A stretch of DNA of 64,000 bases, taken from NCBI RefSeq assembly GCF_003576455.2, contig NZ_CP032869.1:1860001-1924000 (forward strand), in the 5' to 3' direction. Both the position numbers and the translations under genes were made by a program. The notes beneath the pieces are model-generated. The model saw nothing but the letters and a program-made list of their open reading frames with translations, was not told where the DNA came from and made no database searches. Shown here one piece after another: positions 27,766-35,928 of this stretch. The stretch comes from Mucilaginibacter celer. GTDB taxonomy: Bacteria > Bacteroidota > Bacteroidia > Sphingobacteriales > Sphingobacteriaceae. The first letter of the stretch is position 1. Every line of letters starts with the position of its first letter.

Positions 27766-28887
27766 TCAAGACCCAATCATTAGCTGGGTTTCAACTTTAA
27801 ATATTACCACCACTGTAACTCCAGATTTGCTTTTAATCTCAAAACTACCTCCCAGCTGTTTGCTAAGCGCCTTCATCATCTCCATTCCCAATGATGCCGT
27901 TTCGGTTAAATTAAAATTGGGAGGCAGCCCCTTGCCATTGTCGGCAATACGCAAAGTAATGGTTTCGGGTGCCGATAATTGAGCGTCAATAAGTATTTCT
28001 CCGCCATCTTTCCCGAATGCATATTTAATGCTATTGGTGATGGCTTCATTTAATATGAGACCCATGGGCACGGCCTGGGATATATCAAGATTCACCTGGT
28101 CCAGATTTTCTTTAAACCTGATTTTCCGGTGTCCACAATCATAGCATGTGTAGAGGTATCTAACCAAATCGGTGATATAGTCGGCCATAATAATAGTAGC
28201 CACATTCGTTTTACTATAAAGCTTTTGATGAATGATCGATATGGCCTGTACCCGGTTTTGGCTATCTCTTATAGCATCCCTGGCGTCGGTATTTTGTAGA
28301 TAGGCTGATTGCGTATACAGCAGGCTCATCACAATTTGGAGGTTATTTTTAACCCGGTGATGAACCTCACGAAGCAGCCATTCTTTTTCGGTGAGCAAAT
28401 CCTGCTGACGACGTAACAGATCGTCCTTATCCTGAAGCAGGTTTTCTTTTTCATTTAGTAACAGGAAAAGTGAATTGTTCTGGGCGTTTATCTCTTCCTG
28501 TTTTATTTTTAGTTTAAAATTGCTGCGCTGTTTGCTTCGATAAGCCTGGTATAATACTCCGGCCAATATAAAACCAACTAATACGCCTGCAAAAGTGATA
28601 TTTCGTTGCTGATGGATTTTTTCGAGGTTGTTTTTTTGTATTGTGGATTGATTATTTAGTTCCTGGATTTTCTTATCCTTTTGTGCCGATAAATATTTCG
28701 TTTCAAGTTCATTGATTTGTTTACTTGTTGTAACACTGGTAAGAGAATCTTTGATGATTTTTATTCGCTGAAAGCCTTTCAATGCCGCCAGTAAATCACC
28801 CTTGGCCGAATCGACCATGAATCGGTGCTGATAAATGGTCATTTTTGAAAGCACCGACATTTTACCTGTTGACAGCGCTTCCAGCAT
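27766..28887 (-). CDS. Sensor histidine kinase (HisKA_2 type), N-terminally truncated
   Basis: 373 residues from the ATG at 28887. The visible order is remains of TPR helices, a single membrane helix (about 98-116), a coiled coil (120-170), an HisKA_2 dimerisation domain with phosphoacceptor His176 (LLREVHHRVKNNLQIVMSLL), then an HATPase domain with N box (LNEAITNSIKYAF) and G1 box (RIADNGKGLP). Family members normally carry a signal peptide and several TPRs before the membrane helix. Here the frame stays open only to 29025, with TPR-like sequence but no start codon, and is closed by a stop at 29026-29028. It is probably a decayed gene; the kinase half may still be expressed. No response regulator lies nearby. 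Confidence 0.75.
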   Translation of the reverse strand: MLEALSTGKMSVLSKMTIYQHRFMVDSAKGDLLAALKGFQRIKIIKDSLTSVTTSKQINELETKYLSAQKDKKIQELNNQSTIQKNNLEKIHQQRNITFAGVLVGFILAGVLYQAYRSKQRSNFKLKIKQEEINAQNNSLFLLLNEKENLLQDKDDLLRRQQDLLTEKEWLLREVHHRVKNNLQIVMSLLYTQSAYLQNTDARDAIRDSQNRVQAISIIHQKLYSKTNVATIIMADYITDLVRYLYTCYDCGHRKIRFKENLDQVNLDISQAVPMGLILNEAITNSIKYAFGKDGGEILIDAQLSAPETITLRIADNGKGLPPNFNLTETASLGMEMMKALSKQLGGSFEIKSKSGVTVVVIFKVETQLMIGS

Positions 28888-29028
28888 CTTCAGTTCATCG
28901 CTTAATTTTCCCCATTCTTTGGTAAGCAGGTAATGCTTAGGCAGCGGATCGTAGGCGGCAATGACCTGAATTTTGTTTAACGGTAGATGTATTGCGCCAA
29001 ACTGCGGTAAGCTATGAGCAATTACTTA

Positions 29029-29648
29029 CCGGTCAAGTCGCGTCTGTATTAGATAAAACCTTGGACAATCTGCAACAATTGATCTGAAATTGTTATCATC
29101 ACTGTTTGTGCCCAAGCTTTATTATAGCCTTCAAAAAATCTTGCTTTCGAACCCTGAGCCCACAAATTATGGAAAAGCCCCGCATTTAAGCGATCAAACC
29201 GACTCGATTAAAATCGTAACCAATTATGAATGCTGATCGCCAACCCAGATCTGTTTTTATATAAGAAGATGTCAATTAGAAGACTGAAATATCTGACACA
29301 TTTAGATAGTGATCAAGAACGCTCTGATGATTTATAGATTTGGTGGTTAATATCTGAAATTATAAAAAAAACAAGGTGTTAGATTTTAATCTTAAAAAGA
29401 TCACTCTTCATTTAGGATTGCTTTCACTGAAAATTTAAAACGCTCGTTAGGTAGATTTCGATTAAGTATTCTGATTATCAAATAGATATTGAACGTTGCA
29501 GAGTCAATAGACCATGATTTTACCGTCGAACACTTATTTGATAAGCTGCCGTTAATAAATTAGGCCTTGATCTTTTAATACAGACCTGATCGTTCTTTTT
29601 CGCTTGATATTTTTAATCTTGATTTTAATCTACAGATAATATTATATA
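29029..29648. other. AT-rich gene-free stretch
   Basis: About 620 bp between the truncated kinase and the sulfatase-locus promoter. The kinase frame is closed here and no other open frame with recognisable protein sequence is present on either strand. It probably includes eroded kinase 5' sequence plus upstream control DNA of the sulfatase locus. I see no RNA gene in it. Confidence 0.5.
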
Positions 29649-29662
29649 ATTTCTATAGAAAT
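29649..29662. promoter_or_regulatory. Perfect palindrome, candidate repressor operator
   Basis: ATTTCTATAGAAAT is a perfect 14-bp palindrome located 24-38 bp upstream of the TACATTTG promoter element, so it overlaps the place of the -33 element. CTATAG-centred palindromes of this size suit dimeric regulators such as Rrf2-type proteins. The identity of the regulator is unknown. Confidence 0.5.
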
Positions 29663-29686
29663 AGTAGTATTTATCAAATCTTTTTC

Positions 29687-29694
29687 TACATTTG
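29687..29694 (+). promoter_or_regulatory. Bacteroidota -7 promoter element (TACATTTG)
   Basis: An exact match to the Bacteroidota primary sigma -7 consensus TAnnTTTG. Transcription would begin about 5-8 bp downstream, giving an untranslated leader of roughly 42 nt before the ATG at 29743. A good -33 TTTG is not seen at the proper distance; the palindrome lies there instead. Confidence 0.6.
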
Positions 29695-29742
29695 TGCCAG
29701 TAAACAAAATCACTACCATTAAATAGTTTAAAAGCAACCACC

Positions 29743-29838
29743 ATGCAACCCGAACATTTACTCAAAAACGGCTTTGCTAAACATCAATTACCTGCTACTG
29801 CTTTTACCTGCTGTTGTACTTCTTGTTGTTGCTGTTAA
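29743..29838 (+). CDS. 31-residue polycysteine leader peptide
   Basis: An ATG following an A-rich stretch opens a 31-codon frame with stop at 29836-29838. The last nine residues are CCCTSCCCC: seven cysteines encoded by TGC/TGT (29809-29835). The N-terminal 20 residues are unremarkable (MQPEHLLKNGF). It lies between a consensus promoter and the sulfatase genes, about 150 bp before the next start, with hairpins in between. Runs of codons for the regulated end product are the hallmark of attenuation leaders, and polycysteine upstream ORFs that sense cysteine are known in mycobacteria. I infer a cysteine sensor controlling sulfatase expression. Alternatives are a metal-binding peptide or a peptide natural-product precursor. 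Confidence 0.65.
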   Translation: MQPEHLLKNGFAKHQLPATAFTCCCTSCCCC

Positions 29839-29850
29839 TAAGGCAACATT

Positions 29851-29949
29851 GGGAGTTTCTCCCTTCCTTTTAACCTGTTTTAACTAAACAGGTTCCCGAT
29901 CAATTTTTAATTAACAGGTGCTTATACCGGTAATGCGGACCGCTATAAG
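29851..29949 (+). promoter_or_regulatory. Leader RNA with alternative hairpins (candidate attenuator)
   Basis: Three stems follow the polycysteine frame. Stem 1 is GGGAG/CTCCC (29851-29863), followed by TTCCTTTT, which resembles a small terminator. Stem 2 is AACCTGTTT/AAACAGGTT (29872-29894). Stem 3 is CTTATA-CGGT pairing with ACCG-TATAAG (29921-29949, one internal mismatch). A second AACAGGT copy at 29913-29919 can replace the right arm of stem 2, so two exclusive folds are possible. The arrangement fits transcriptional or translational attenuation by a ribosome paused on the cysteine codons. The direction of the effect cannot be decided from sequence alone. Confidence 0.5.
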
Positions 29950-29984
29950 GTGCCTATGCTATAATCACTTAATCAGATTTTATC

Positions 29985-30161
29985 ATGACCCTTAACGACG
30001 TTTCCCTCATCGGGAAGAAGGTATTGGTGGGCATTATTGTAACCATCATCCCTTTCATTATCATCTTCGGAGGCCTGTGGCTTGGTCGCAAATTGCTTGA
30101 TAGAGCGCCAAAGGCTAAAACCTCACAAATTGTTCAACCTCAAAACAGCAATGCCTCATGA
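29985..30161 (+). CDS. Small single-span membrane protein (58 aa)
   Basis: 58 residues, not recognised. A short N-terminal part (MTLNDVSLIGKK) is followed by one strong membrane helix (VLVGIIVTIIPFIIIFGGLW) and a polar, lysine-containing tail. Its stop overlaps the ATG of the next small gene (ATGA), so the two are translationally coupled. It is the first gene after the polycysteine leader. Possibly an accessory subunit of the di-iron membrane enzyme encoded two genes later (inference from position only). Confidence 0.6.
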   Translation: MTLNDVSLIGKKVLVGIIVTIIPFIIIFGGLWLGRKLLDRAPKAKTSQIVQPQNSNAS

Positions 30162-30355
30162 AACTGGAAGAATCAACCAAAAAGCAGATCATCAGAAACG
30201 CCTCGTTGAGCCTGTTTCTGTATATCCTGCCTATCGCGCTCATGTTTGGCACGTTTGCCATTACCGGTCAGCGGCCATGGGAAAAGAAACAGCATCAGCA
30301 TAAACAGGAAAACACAGTAAAAACTAAAACTTCAAACCAGCAAGACAATGATTGA
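30158..30355 (+). CDS. Small single-span membrane protein (65 aa)
   Basis: 65 residues, not recognised. The N-terminal polar stretch (MKLEESTKKQIIRNA) is followed by one hydrophobic helix (SLSLFLYILPIALMFGTFAI) and a lysine/glutamine/histidine-rich tail. It overlaps the preceding gene by 4 bp and the desaturase-like gene by 8 bp, so the three are very probably one translated unit. Topology and function cannot be told from the sequence. Confidence 0.65.
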   Translation: MKLEESTKKQIIRNASLSLFLYILPIALMFGTFAITGQRPWEKKQHQHKQENTVKTKTSNQQDND

Positions 30356-31313
30356 GCAGATAAAACAAGTAATAGATAACCTTAACGGATACGGATTTTC
30401 CGTTTTGACGCTGGTATTAGGCGTACTCGAATTTTCATTCGGTTTATACAAAAAACGTTGGAATACCAATGAAAAATGGGTGGATATTGCCTGCTTTACC
30501 ATACCTAAGCTGGTAGTAAGGCCTTTGGTAGCTTATTATAGCCTGTTGGCATTACCGGCTTTGTTACCAACCTTAAAAAACACGTTTGATTGGGTGCCGT
30601 TTTTATGGGGATGCGCCATCATTGCAGTGGCCGATGATTTGACCCAATACTGGTATCACCGCCTGCATCACCAGGTGCCATGGTTATGGCGTTTCCACCG
30701 TACGCACCACTCGGCATCGTACATGGGTATGGCTATGGCCAGCAGGCAAAATATCATTTACACGCTGTTCTTTTCGCAAACCTATTTAACCGCGGCTTTG
30801 GTTTATCTTGGTTTAGGTATCCCGGCGCTGGTTGTAAAAGGTATTAAGGGCACTATTACCACGCTGGCGCATTCAAGCATCCCCTGGGATAAACCTTTTT
30901 ACCAGTATAAAATACTACATCCGCTGGCCTGGATTTTGGAGCGTACCATATCAACCCCGGCAACGCACCATGCGCACCACGCTGCCACTACCGATGATGG
31001 TGTAGGCTATTACAAAGGCAATTTTGGTAATATGTTTTTTTGGTGGGATATCATTTTTGGTACGGCACACATTTCACGCCAATACCCTAAAGCTTATGGG
31101 ATCTCGCACTACGAGGGCGATCAATGGTATGCGCAACTGGCCTGGCCGCTGTTTAAATCGAAAGTTGAAGGCAGCGAATTGGCGGCAGACGGCCCGATGG
31201 TAAGGGATGATGTGCCTTTGCAGCCTCACCAGTTATACCGTCCTGACCCTTTAGTTAAAATCGAAGAAGAGCCGGTTGACGCGCAGTTTGAATTACAACC
31301 TGTAAAAGCGTAA
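30348..31313 (+). CDS. Sterol desaturase / fatty acid hydroxylase superfamily membrane enzyme
   Basis: 321 residues. The eight-histidine di-iron pattern is present: HRLHH (104-108), HRTHH (117-121) and HHAHH (207-211), with membrane helices before and between (residues 15-33, 55-75, 85-100, 140-165). Superfamily members hydroxylate or desaturate lipids, sterols, carotenoids or ether lipids with O2. In this locus it precedes the formylglycine-generating enzyme (1-bp stop/start overlap) and the sulfatases, so it may act on a lipophilic sulfate ester or its alcohol, but this is inference. No reductase partner is seen. Confidence 0.85.
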   Translation: MIEQIKQVIDNLNGYGFSVLTLVLGVLEFSFGLYKKRWNTNEKWVDIACFTIPKLVVRPLVAYYSLLALPALLPTLKNTFDWVPFLWGCAIIAVADDLTQYWYHRLHHQVPWLWRFHRTHHSASYMGMAMASRQNIIYTLFFSQTYLTAALVYLGLGIPALVVKGIKGTITTLAHSSIPWDKPFYQYKILHPLAWILERTISTPATHHAHHAATTDDGVGYYKGNFGNMFFWWDIIFGTAHISRQYPKAYGISHYEGDQWYAQLAWPLFKSKVEGSELAADGPMVRDDVPLQPHQLYRPDPLVKIEEEPVDAQFELQPVKA

Positions 31314-32452
31314 TGAAAAATATAGTACTAATACTGTTTGGGGCGATGTTTTTAGCTGCGTGCGGGCAGCATGAAAAACCGGTAACCGTTGCGGCTATTG
31401 CCCAGGTTCCGGGCAGCAAAAAGAAGGTTTGCTGCGAATCGAATTTGCCCAACAGGTTTAAAACAGCAGGGCTGAGCGGTGCGGCGCTTACCCTGCCTGA
31501 TACTGGCAGCACCCATGCCAACCATGCGGGGATGGTATGGGTACCCGCCGGCACTTTCAGGATGGGGGCCGATAACCAACAGGCCGAGCCTGACGAATAC
31601 CCCAAGCACGATGTCAGCGTTGATGGCTTCTGGATAGATAAAACCGAAGTGACCAACGCCGAGTTTGCCAAATTTATAAAAGCCACAGGCTATGTAACCA
31701 CAGCCGAACGCAAGCCCGATTGGAACGAACTGAAAAAGCAAATGCCTCCAGGCACGGAAAAACCTGCGGATAGTTTGCTGGTACCGGCCTCACTGGTATT
31801 TGTACCCGCCGATCACCCGGTTAACCTGAACGATTACGCGCAATGGTGGGCCTGGAAAACCGGTGCAAACTGGAAACATCCGCACGGCCCCGGCAGTGAT
31901 ATTAAGGGTAAAGATAACTACCCGGTAGTGCAGGTATCCTGGTATGATGCCGTAGCCTATAGCAAATGGGCCAACAAGCGCCTGCCAACCGAAGCCGAAT
32001 GGGAACGCGCGGCCAGGGGCGGATTGGAAGATAAAGTGTACCCATGGGACAACGAAAAAATAAGCGAAGGGCAACCTAAGGCCAATACTTGGGAGGGAAG
32101 CTTTCCTTATAAAAATACTCGGCGCGATAAGTTTTATTACTTAGCCCCGGTAAGCTCTTTCAAACCTAATGGTTATGGTTTGTATGATATGGCCGGGAAT
32201 GTTTGGGAGTGGTGTGCCGATCTGTACAACAATAACTATTACAAAACATTAGGTACAAACGGTGTGAAGAACCCCAGAGGCGCTTCAAAATCGTACGATC
32301 CGGATGAGCCTTATGCCATAAAACGCGTAGTACGCGGCGGATCATTTTTGTGTAACGATAGCTATTGCTCGGGTTACCGGGTATCGCGCCGCATGAAAAC
32401 CACCGAAGATAGCGGGATGGAGCATTTAGGTTTCCGTTGTGTTAGTAACTAA
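31313..32452 (+). CDS. Formylglycine-generating enzyme (SUMF1/FGE), lipoprotein form
   Basis: 379 residues. Lipoprotein signal with Cys17 (FLAACGQHEK). The FGE-sulfatase domain (about 75-378) includes MVWVPAGTFRMGADN, FWIDKTEVTNAEFAKFI, PVVQVSWYDAVAYSKWANKR, LPTEAEWERAARGG and MAGNVWEWCADLY. The end carries both active-site cysteines at the spacing of human FGE: GGSFLCNDSYCSGYR (Cys347, Cys352), then HLGFRCV. These cysteines bind copper and convert the sulfatase cysteine to formylglycine using O2. Many FGE-like proteins in Bacteroidota lack the pair; here a true catalyst is likely. Attachment to a membrane by lipidation means it would mature sulfatases after secretion, in the periplasm. Confidence 0.92.
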   Translation: MKNIVLILFGAMFLAACGQHEKPVTVAAIAQVPGSKKKVCCESNLPNRFKTAGLSGAALTLPDTGSTHANHAGMVWVPAGTFRMGADNQQAEPDEYPKHDVSVDGFWIDKTEVTNAEFAKFIKATGYVTTAERKPDWNELKKQMPPGTEKPADSLLVPASLVFVPADHPVNLNDYAQWWAWKTGANWKHPHGPGSDIKGKDNYPVVQVSWYDAVAYSKWANKRLPTEAEWERAARGGLEDKVYPWDNEKISEGQPKANTWEGSFPYKNTRRDKFYYLAPVSSFKPNGYGLYDMAGNVWEWCADLYNNNYYKTLGTNGVKNPRGASKSYDPDEPYAIKRVVRGGSFLCNDSYCSGYRVSRRMKTTEDSGMEHLGFRCVSN

Positions 32453-32548
32453 ATTAAATACCCCGAATTAAATAATTGACCTGCCTGCTGAACGCAAGGC
32501 ACAAACAGAAAGGAACATGAAACGATAATATTTACCTACCGCAAATAA

Positions 32549-32569
32549 GGGAAAAGCATTGCTTTTCCC
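32549..32569 (+). promoter_or_regulatory. Perfect hairpin upstream of susC
   Basis: GGGAAAAGC and GCTTTTCCC form a perfect 9-bp stem with an ATT loop. There is no T run, so a processing or stability element is as likely as a terminator. A second stem follows at 32586-32618 (GAAACAGG/CCTGTTTC, 17-nt loop), then a T-rich stretch before the small ORF. Together they may lower or time expression of the Sus pair relative to the FGE gene. Confidence 0.5.
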
Positions 32570-32645
32570 TCCGGATCAAAACAACGAAACAGGGATCGAT
32601 TGGCGTTGAGCCTGTTTCATGGTGTCATTTTAATTAATCAAATCT

Positions 32646-32819
32646 ATGCAAAATATTGCAAAGGCGGGAAAAGGCTATGCGTTGCCTTTTGCCCGGCAGG
32701 CAGCACCCTTTACGCTGCAAATTATTGAGGAAGCTTTTCATCCGCAGCAATTACACAGGCCGTTTTACACGGCAAACCAGTCGGCAGAGTTTTCAACCTT
32801 TAACAACCTGTCGACATGA
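32646..32819 (+). CDS. Small ORF (57 aa) coupled to susC
   Basis: An ATG frame of 57 codons whose TGA stop overlaps the susC ATG (ATGA). Not recognised. The product is basic at the start and aromatic-rich (GKGYALPFARQAAPFTLQII), with no signal peptide, cysteine or clear membrane segment. The overlap geometry suggests it is translated and carries the ribosome into susC. It could be a leader ORF rather than a functional protein. Only relatives in other genomes could settle this. Confidence 0.45.
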   Translation: MQNIAKAGKGYALPFARQAAPFTLQIIEEAFHPQQLHRPFYTANQSAEFSTFNNLST

Positions 32820-35800
32820 AAAAACTTTTATTAATTCCGTTTTTATTGCTGATAGGTTTACCATTGTTAACTATCGCGCAGCAAACCCAACCTACCATTA
32901 ACTCGCATTTGGTTGGCCGTGTAATTGACAGCGCCACCCGCGAGCCATTGCCCGGCGCGGTGGTTAAAATTCAGGGTACTACGCACGTGGTATCTACAGA
33001 TATCGAGGGCAAATTCAGCTTTATTACCGGTCAGAAATTCCCTTATAAGCTCATCATTACATTTACCGGCTACGAAAAAAAGGAATTCGTTGCCGATGGT
33101 AGCCCGGTAGAAATTAAATTGAAAGATGCCCAAACCCAGTTAAACCAGGTGGTTGTAGTGGGTTACGGTTCGCAAAAACGTAAGGATATTACGGGATCTG
33201 TCGCTTCAGTACCGGCGCTGGCCCTGAAACAACCCATCCCATCTTTAGATAGGGCATTGCAGGGTTCAGTATCAGGTATCCAGGTTACACAAGCCACCGG
33301 GCAACCGGGCGCAGGTGTTACCGTACAAGTGCGCGGTGTAAACTCCATTAATGCCGTTGCCGAACCATTGTATGTTATCGACGGTTTCCCAACATCTAAC
33401 AGTAACTCATTAACCGATGCTGGCGTAACCAACGGCCCTAAAATCAATCCGCTGGCATCCATCAATACTTCAGATATTGAAAGTATAGAGGTGTTAAAAG
33501 ATGCATCGGCTACCGCTATCTACGGTACGCGTGGTGCCAACGGTGTAATTATCATCACCACTAAAAAAGGCAAAGCGGGCGTATCATCTATTAATTACGA
33601 TGGCAGCTTCGGCAGGCAGGAAGTGATCAAAACTTTATCTTTATTAAACACTAACCAATGGGAAGCCCTGCGTAACGATGCTTTGGTAAACACAGGCAAA
33701 ACCGCCCAAACCGAAGCCCAGCTTAATCCTTACGGAGCCAATACCGACTGGCAGGCGGCAGCTATCCGCAAAGCGAACTCGCAGAACCATAGCCTTTCGA
33801 TATTTTCCGGAACAGAACGTACAAGATTGGCATTTTCGGGCAACTACTTAAAAAGGACGGTATCCTGCAAAATACCAATTTTGAACGCTACGCAGGCCGT
33901 GTGAATGTAGAGCATGATTATAACGATAAGTTGAAGATCTCCTCATACATTACCGGCAGCCGCACTACCGCGCAAATTGCGCCACAGGGCGTTGTGCCAG
34001 CTATTTTATTGATGACGCCTACCACGCCGGTTTATAATGCCGATGGTTCGTTCTTCGTGAAAAACGTATTTGAGGGTACTTATGGTAACCCTATCAATAC
34101 ACTCTATAATCAAACCAACCGCACTACTACAAGCCGCATTTTAGGCAATATCTCGGGCGATTATAAGATCACCGAAAACCTGACCGCAAGAGTATTGGCC
34201 GGTGTTGATATCATCGACAATAAACAAAACCGCTACCTGCCTGCCACCGTTTACGAAGGTTCCGGTTATTCGGGCTTAGGCGAGGTTGGTACGCTAAACT
34301 CCTTTAACTGGTTAAACGAAAATACGCTTACCTACAACAAAAAATTCGGCAAGCACTCGTTGAATGTGTTGGCTGGTTTTACACAGCAGCAGTTTAAGGC
34401 TGAGGGGGCTATCACAGGTTCATCGGGTTTTGTGAGCGATTACGATACGTTCAATAACCTCGGTTCGGGCAGCGTTACCTCGGTATCGGGAAGCGGTTTC
34501 GCTATCGCGCCGGCTACCACATCAAATGTATGGGCCTTGAAATCATACCTGGGCAGGATTAATTATGGTTTTAACAGCAAATACCTGTTAACCTTAACCC
34601 TACGTGCCGACGGTTCGTCGAAATTTGCTCCTGGTCACCAATGGGCATCGTTCCCTTCGGCGGCTGTGGCCTGGAATGCTTCGAGCGAGGATTTCCTGAA
34701 AAACGTAACGGCTATTAGCCAGTTAAAACTACGTTTTAGCGCGGGGCAGACAGGTAACAGCGATATCCCTGCTTATCAGTCGTACTCGCAATTGGGTTAC
34801 TATCGCTATAACTTCGGTAACTCCACAGTTGCAGGTTTTGCACCAAACAGCTTATACAATCCTAACCTAACCTGGGAAAAAACCAGCCAGTACGATTTCG
34901 GTTTCGACCTTGGGTTGTTTAAAGACCGTATCAGCATAACGGCCGATATCTACTATAAAAAAACAACCAACCTGCTGCTTTACCTGCCCTTGCCTGCAAC
35001 CAGCGGTTTAACCATCATTACCAATACGGCCATCACCAATCCGCAGCAATATGAAAACGTGGGTTCGGTACAGAACAAAGGTTTCGAGATCGGTATCAAC
35101 TCGCATAACCTTACCGGTGGCTTTGTTTGGAATACCAACGTGGTATTCGCGGTTAACCGTAACAAGGTGTTGAGTTTGGGTGGTAATGGTGTAAACCAGT
35201 TCATCCCCGATTCATCGCTGCCATCTATACTTAAAGTTGGCGAGCCCATAGGTTCATTTATCGGCTACAAAACCAATGGCCTGATCCAGGCCGGCGGACC
35301 GGTACTTACCCCGGCAGCCAATACGCAACCAGGCGGACAAAACTATGTGGATATTAACGGCGATGGTAAAATAACCCAGGCGGCAGATAGGGTGATCCTC
35401 GGTAATTCGCAGCCGAAGTTTACCGGCGGTATTACCAATACCTTCTCGTTTAAAGGTGTTGATCTGAGTGTATTTGTACAAGGTTCATATGGTAACAAGA
35501 TCTACGACCAGCAGCGCAACACCCTTGAACTCGGTACAGGCTACACCAATGCAACTACAACCTTGCTTAACCGCTGGACACCTACCAATACAGCAACAGA
35601 TGTACACAGCGCCTACCAGGATCCGGCACCAACCATATCCGACAGGTTTGTGGAAAACGGCTCATACCTGCGCCTTAAAAGCTTAAGCTTAGGCTATACC
35701 TTCCCGCAATCGGTATTGTCAAAATCGCCTATCAAAAAGGTGAGGATCTATGCCAATGCACAAAACCTGGCAACGTGGACCAAGTACACCGGCTACGATC

Positions 35801-35904
35801 CGGAGGTGAGCAGCAACGAGCAATCGGCCATTACTTCGGGTGTTGATAACGGGGCATATCCTAACAACAAATCATTTATTGTGGGTATAGGTATCACCCT
35901 GTAA
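32816..35904 (+). pseudogene. SusC/RagA TonB-linked transporter with a one-base frameshift
   Basis: Two frames together make a normal SusC of about 1029 residues. The first (from 32816) has a signal peptide, the regulatory domain (VGRVIDSATREPLPGAVVKI), TonB box region (QLNQVVVVGYGSQKRKDITG) and plug (IESIEVLKDASATAIYGTRG). It runs out of frame at a run of five A's (33850-33854) after NYLK. The -1 frame then continues without a gap (KKDGILQNTNFERYAGRV) to the barrel end at 35904. One missing A restores the protein. Either the base was lost recently, or it is a base-calling error in a homopolymer, or expression depends on slippage. The SusD partner follows 24 bp later and is intact. Confidence 0.85.
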
Positions 35905-35928
35905 CCAATAACCTTTGATTTTTTTAAC

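Noticed and set aside
29000..29090. A plus-strand frame ending LDKTLDNLQQLI near 29087
   Set aside because: It has no start codon, is preceded by a stop, and overlaps the decayed kinase frame on the other strand; chance frame most likely.
32656..32901. Plus-strand frame of 81 codons across the susC start
   Set aside because: It runs in another frame through the small ORF and the susC signal peptide; the coupled frame at 32646 fits better.
33845..33860. Programmed -1 frameshift in susC
   Set aside because: A5 is a weak slippery site, there is no downstream structure I can identify, and other SusC genes have no such device; deletion or base-calling error is simpler.
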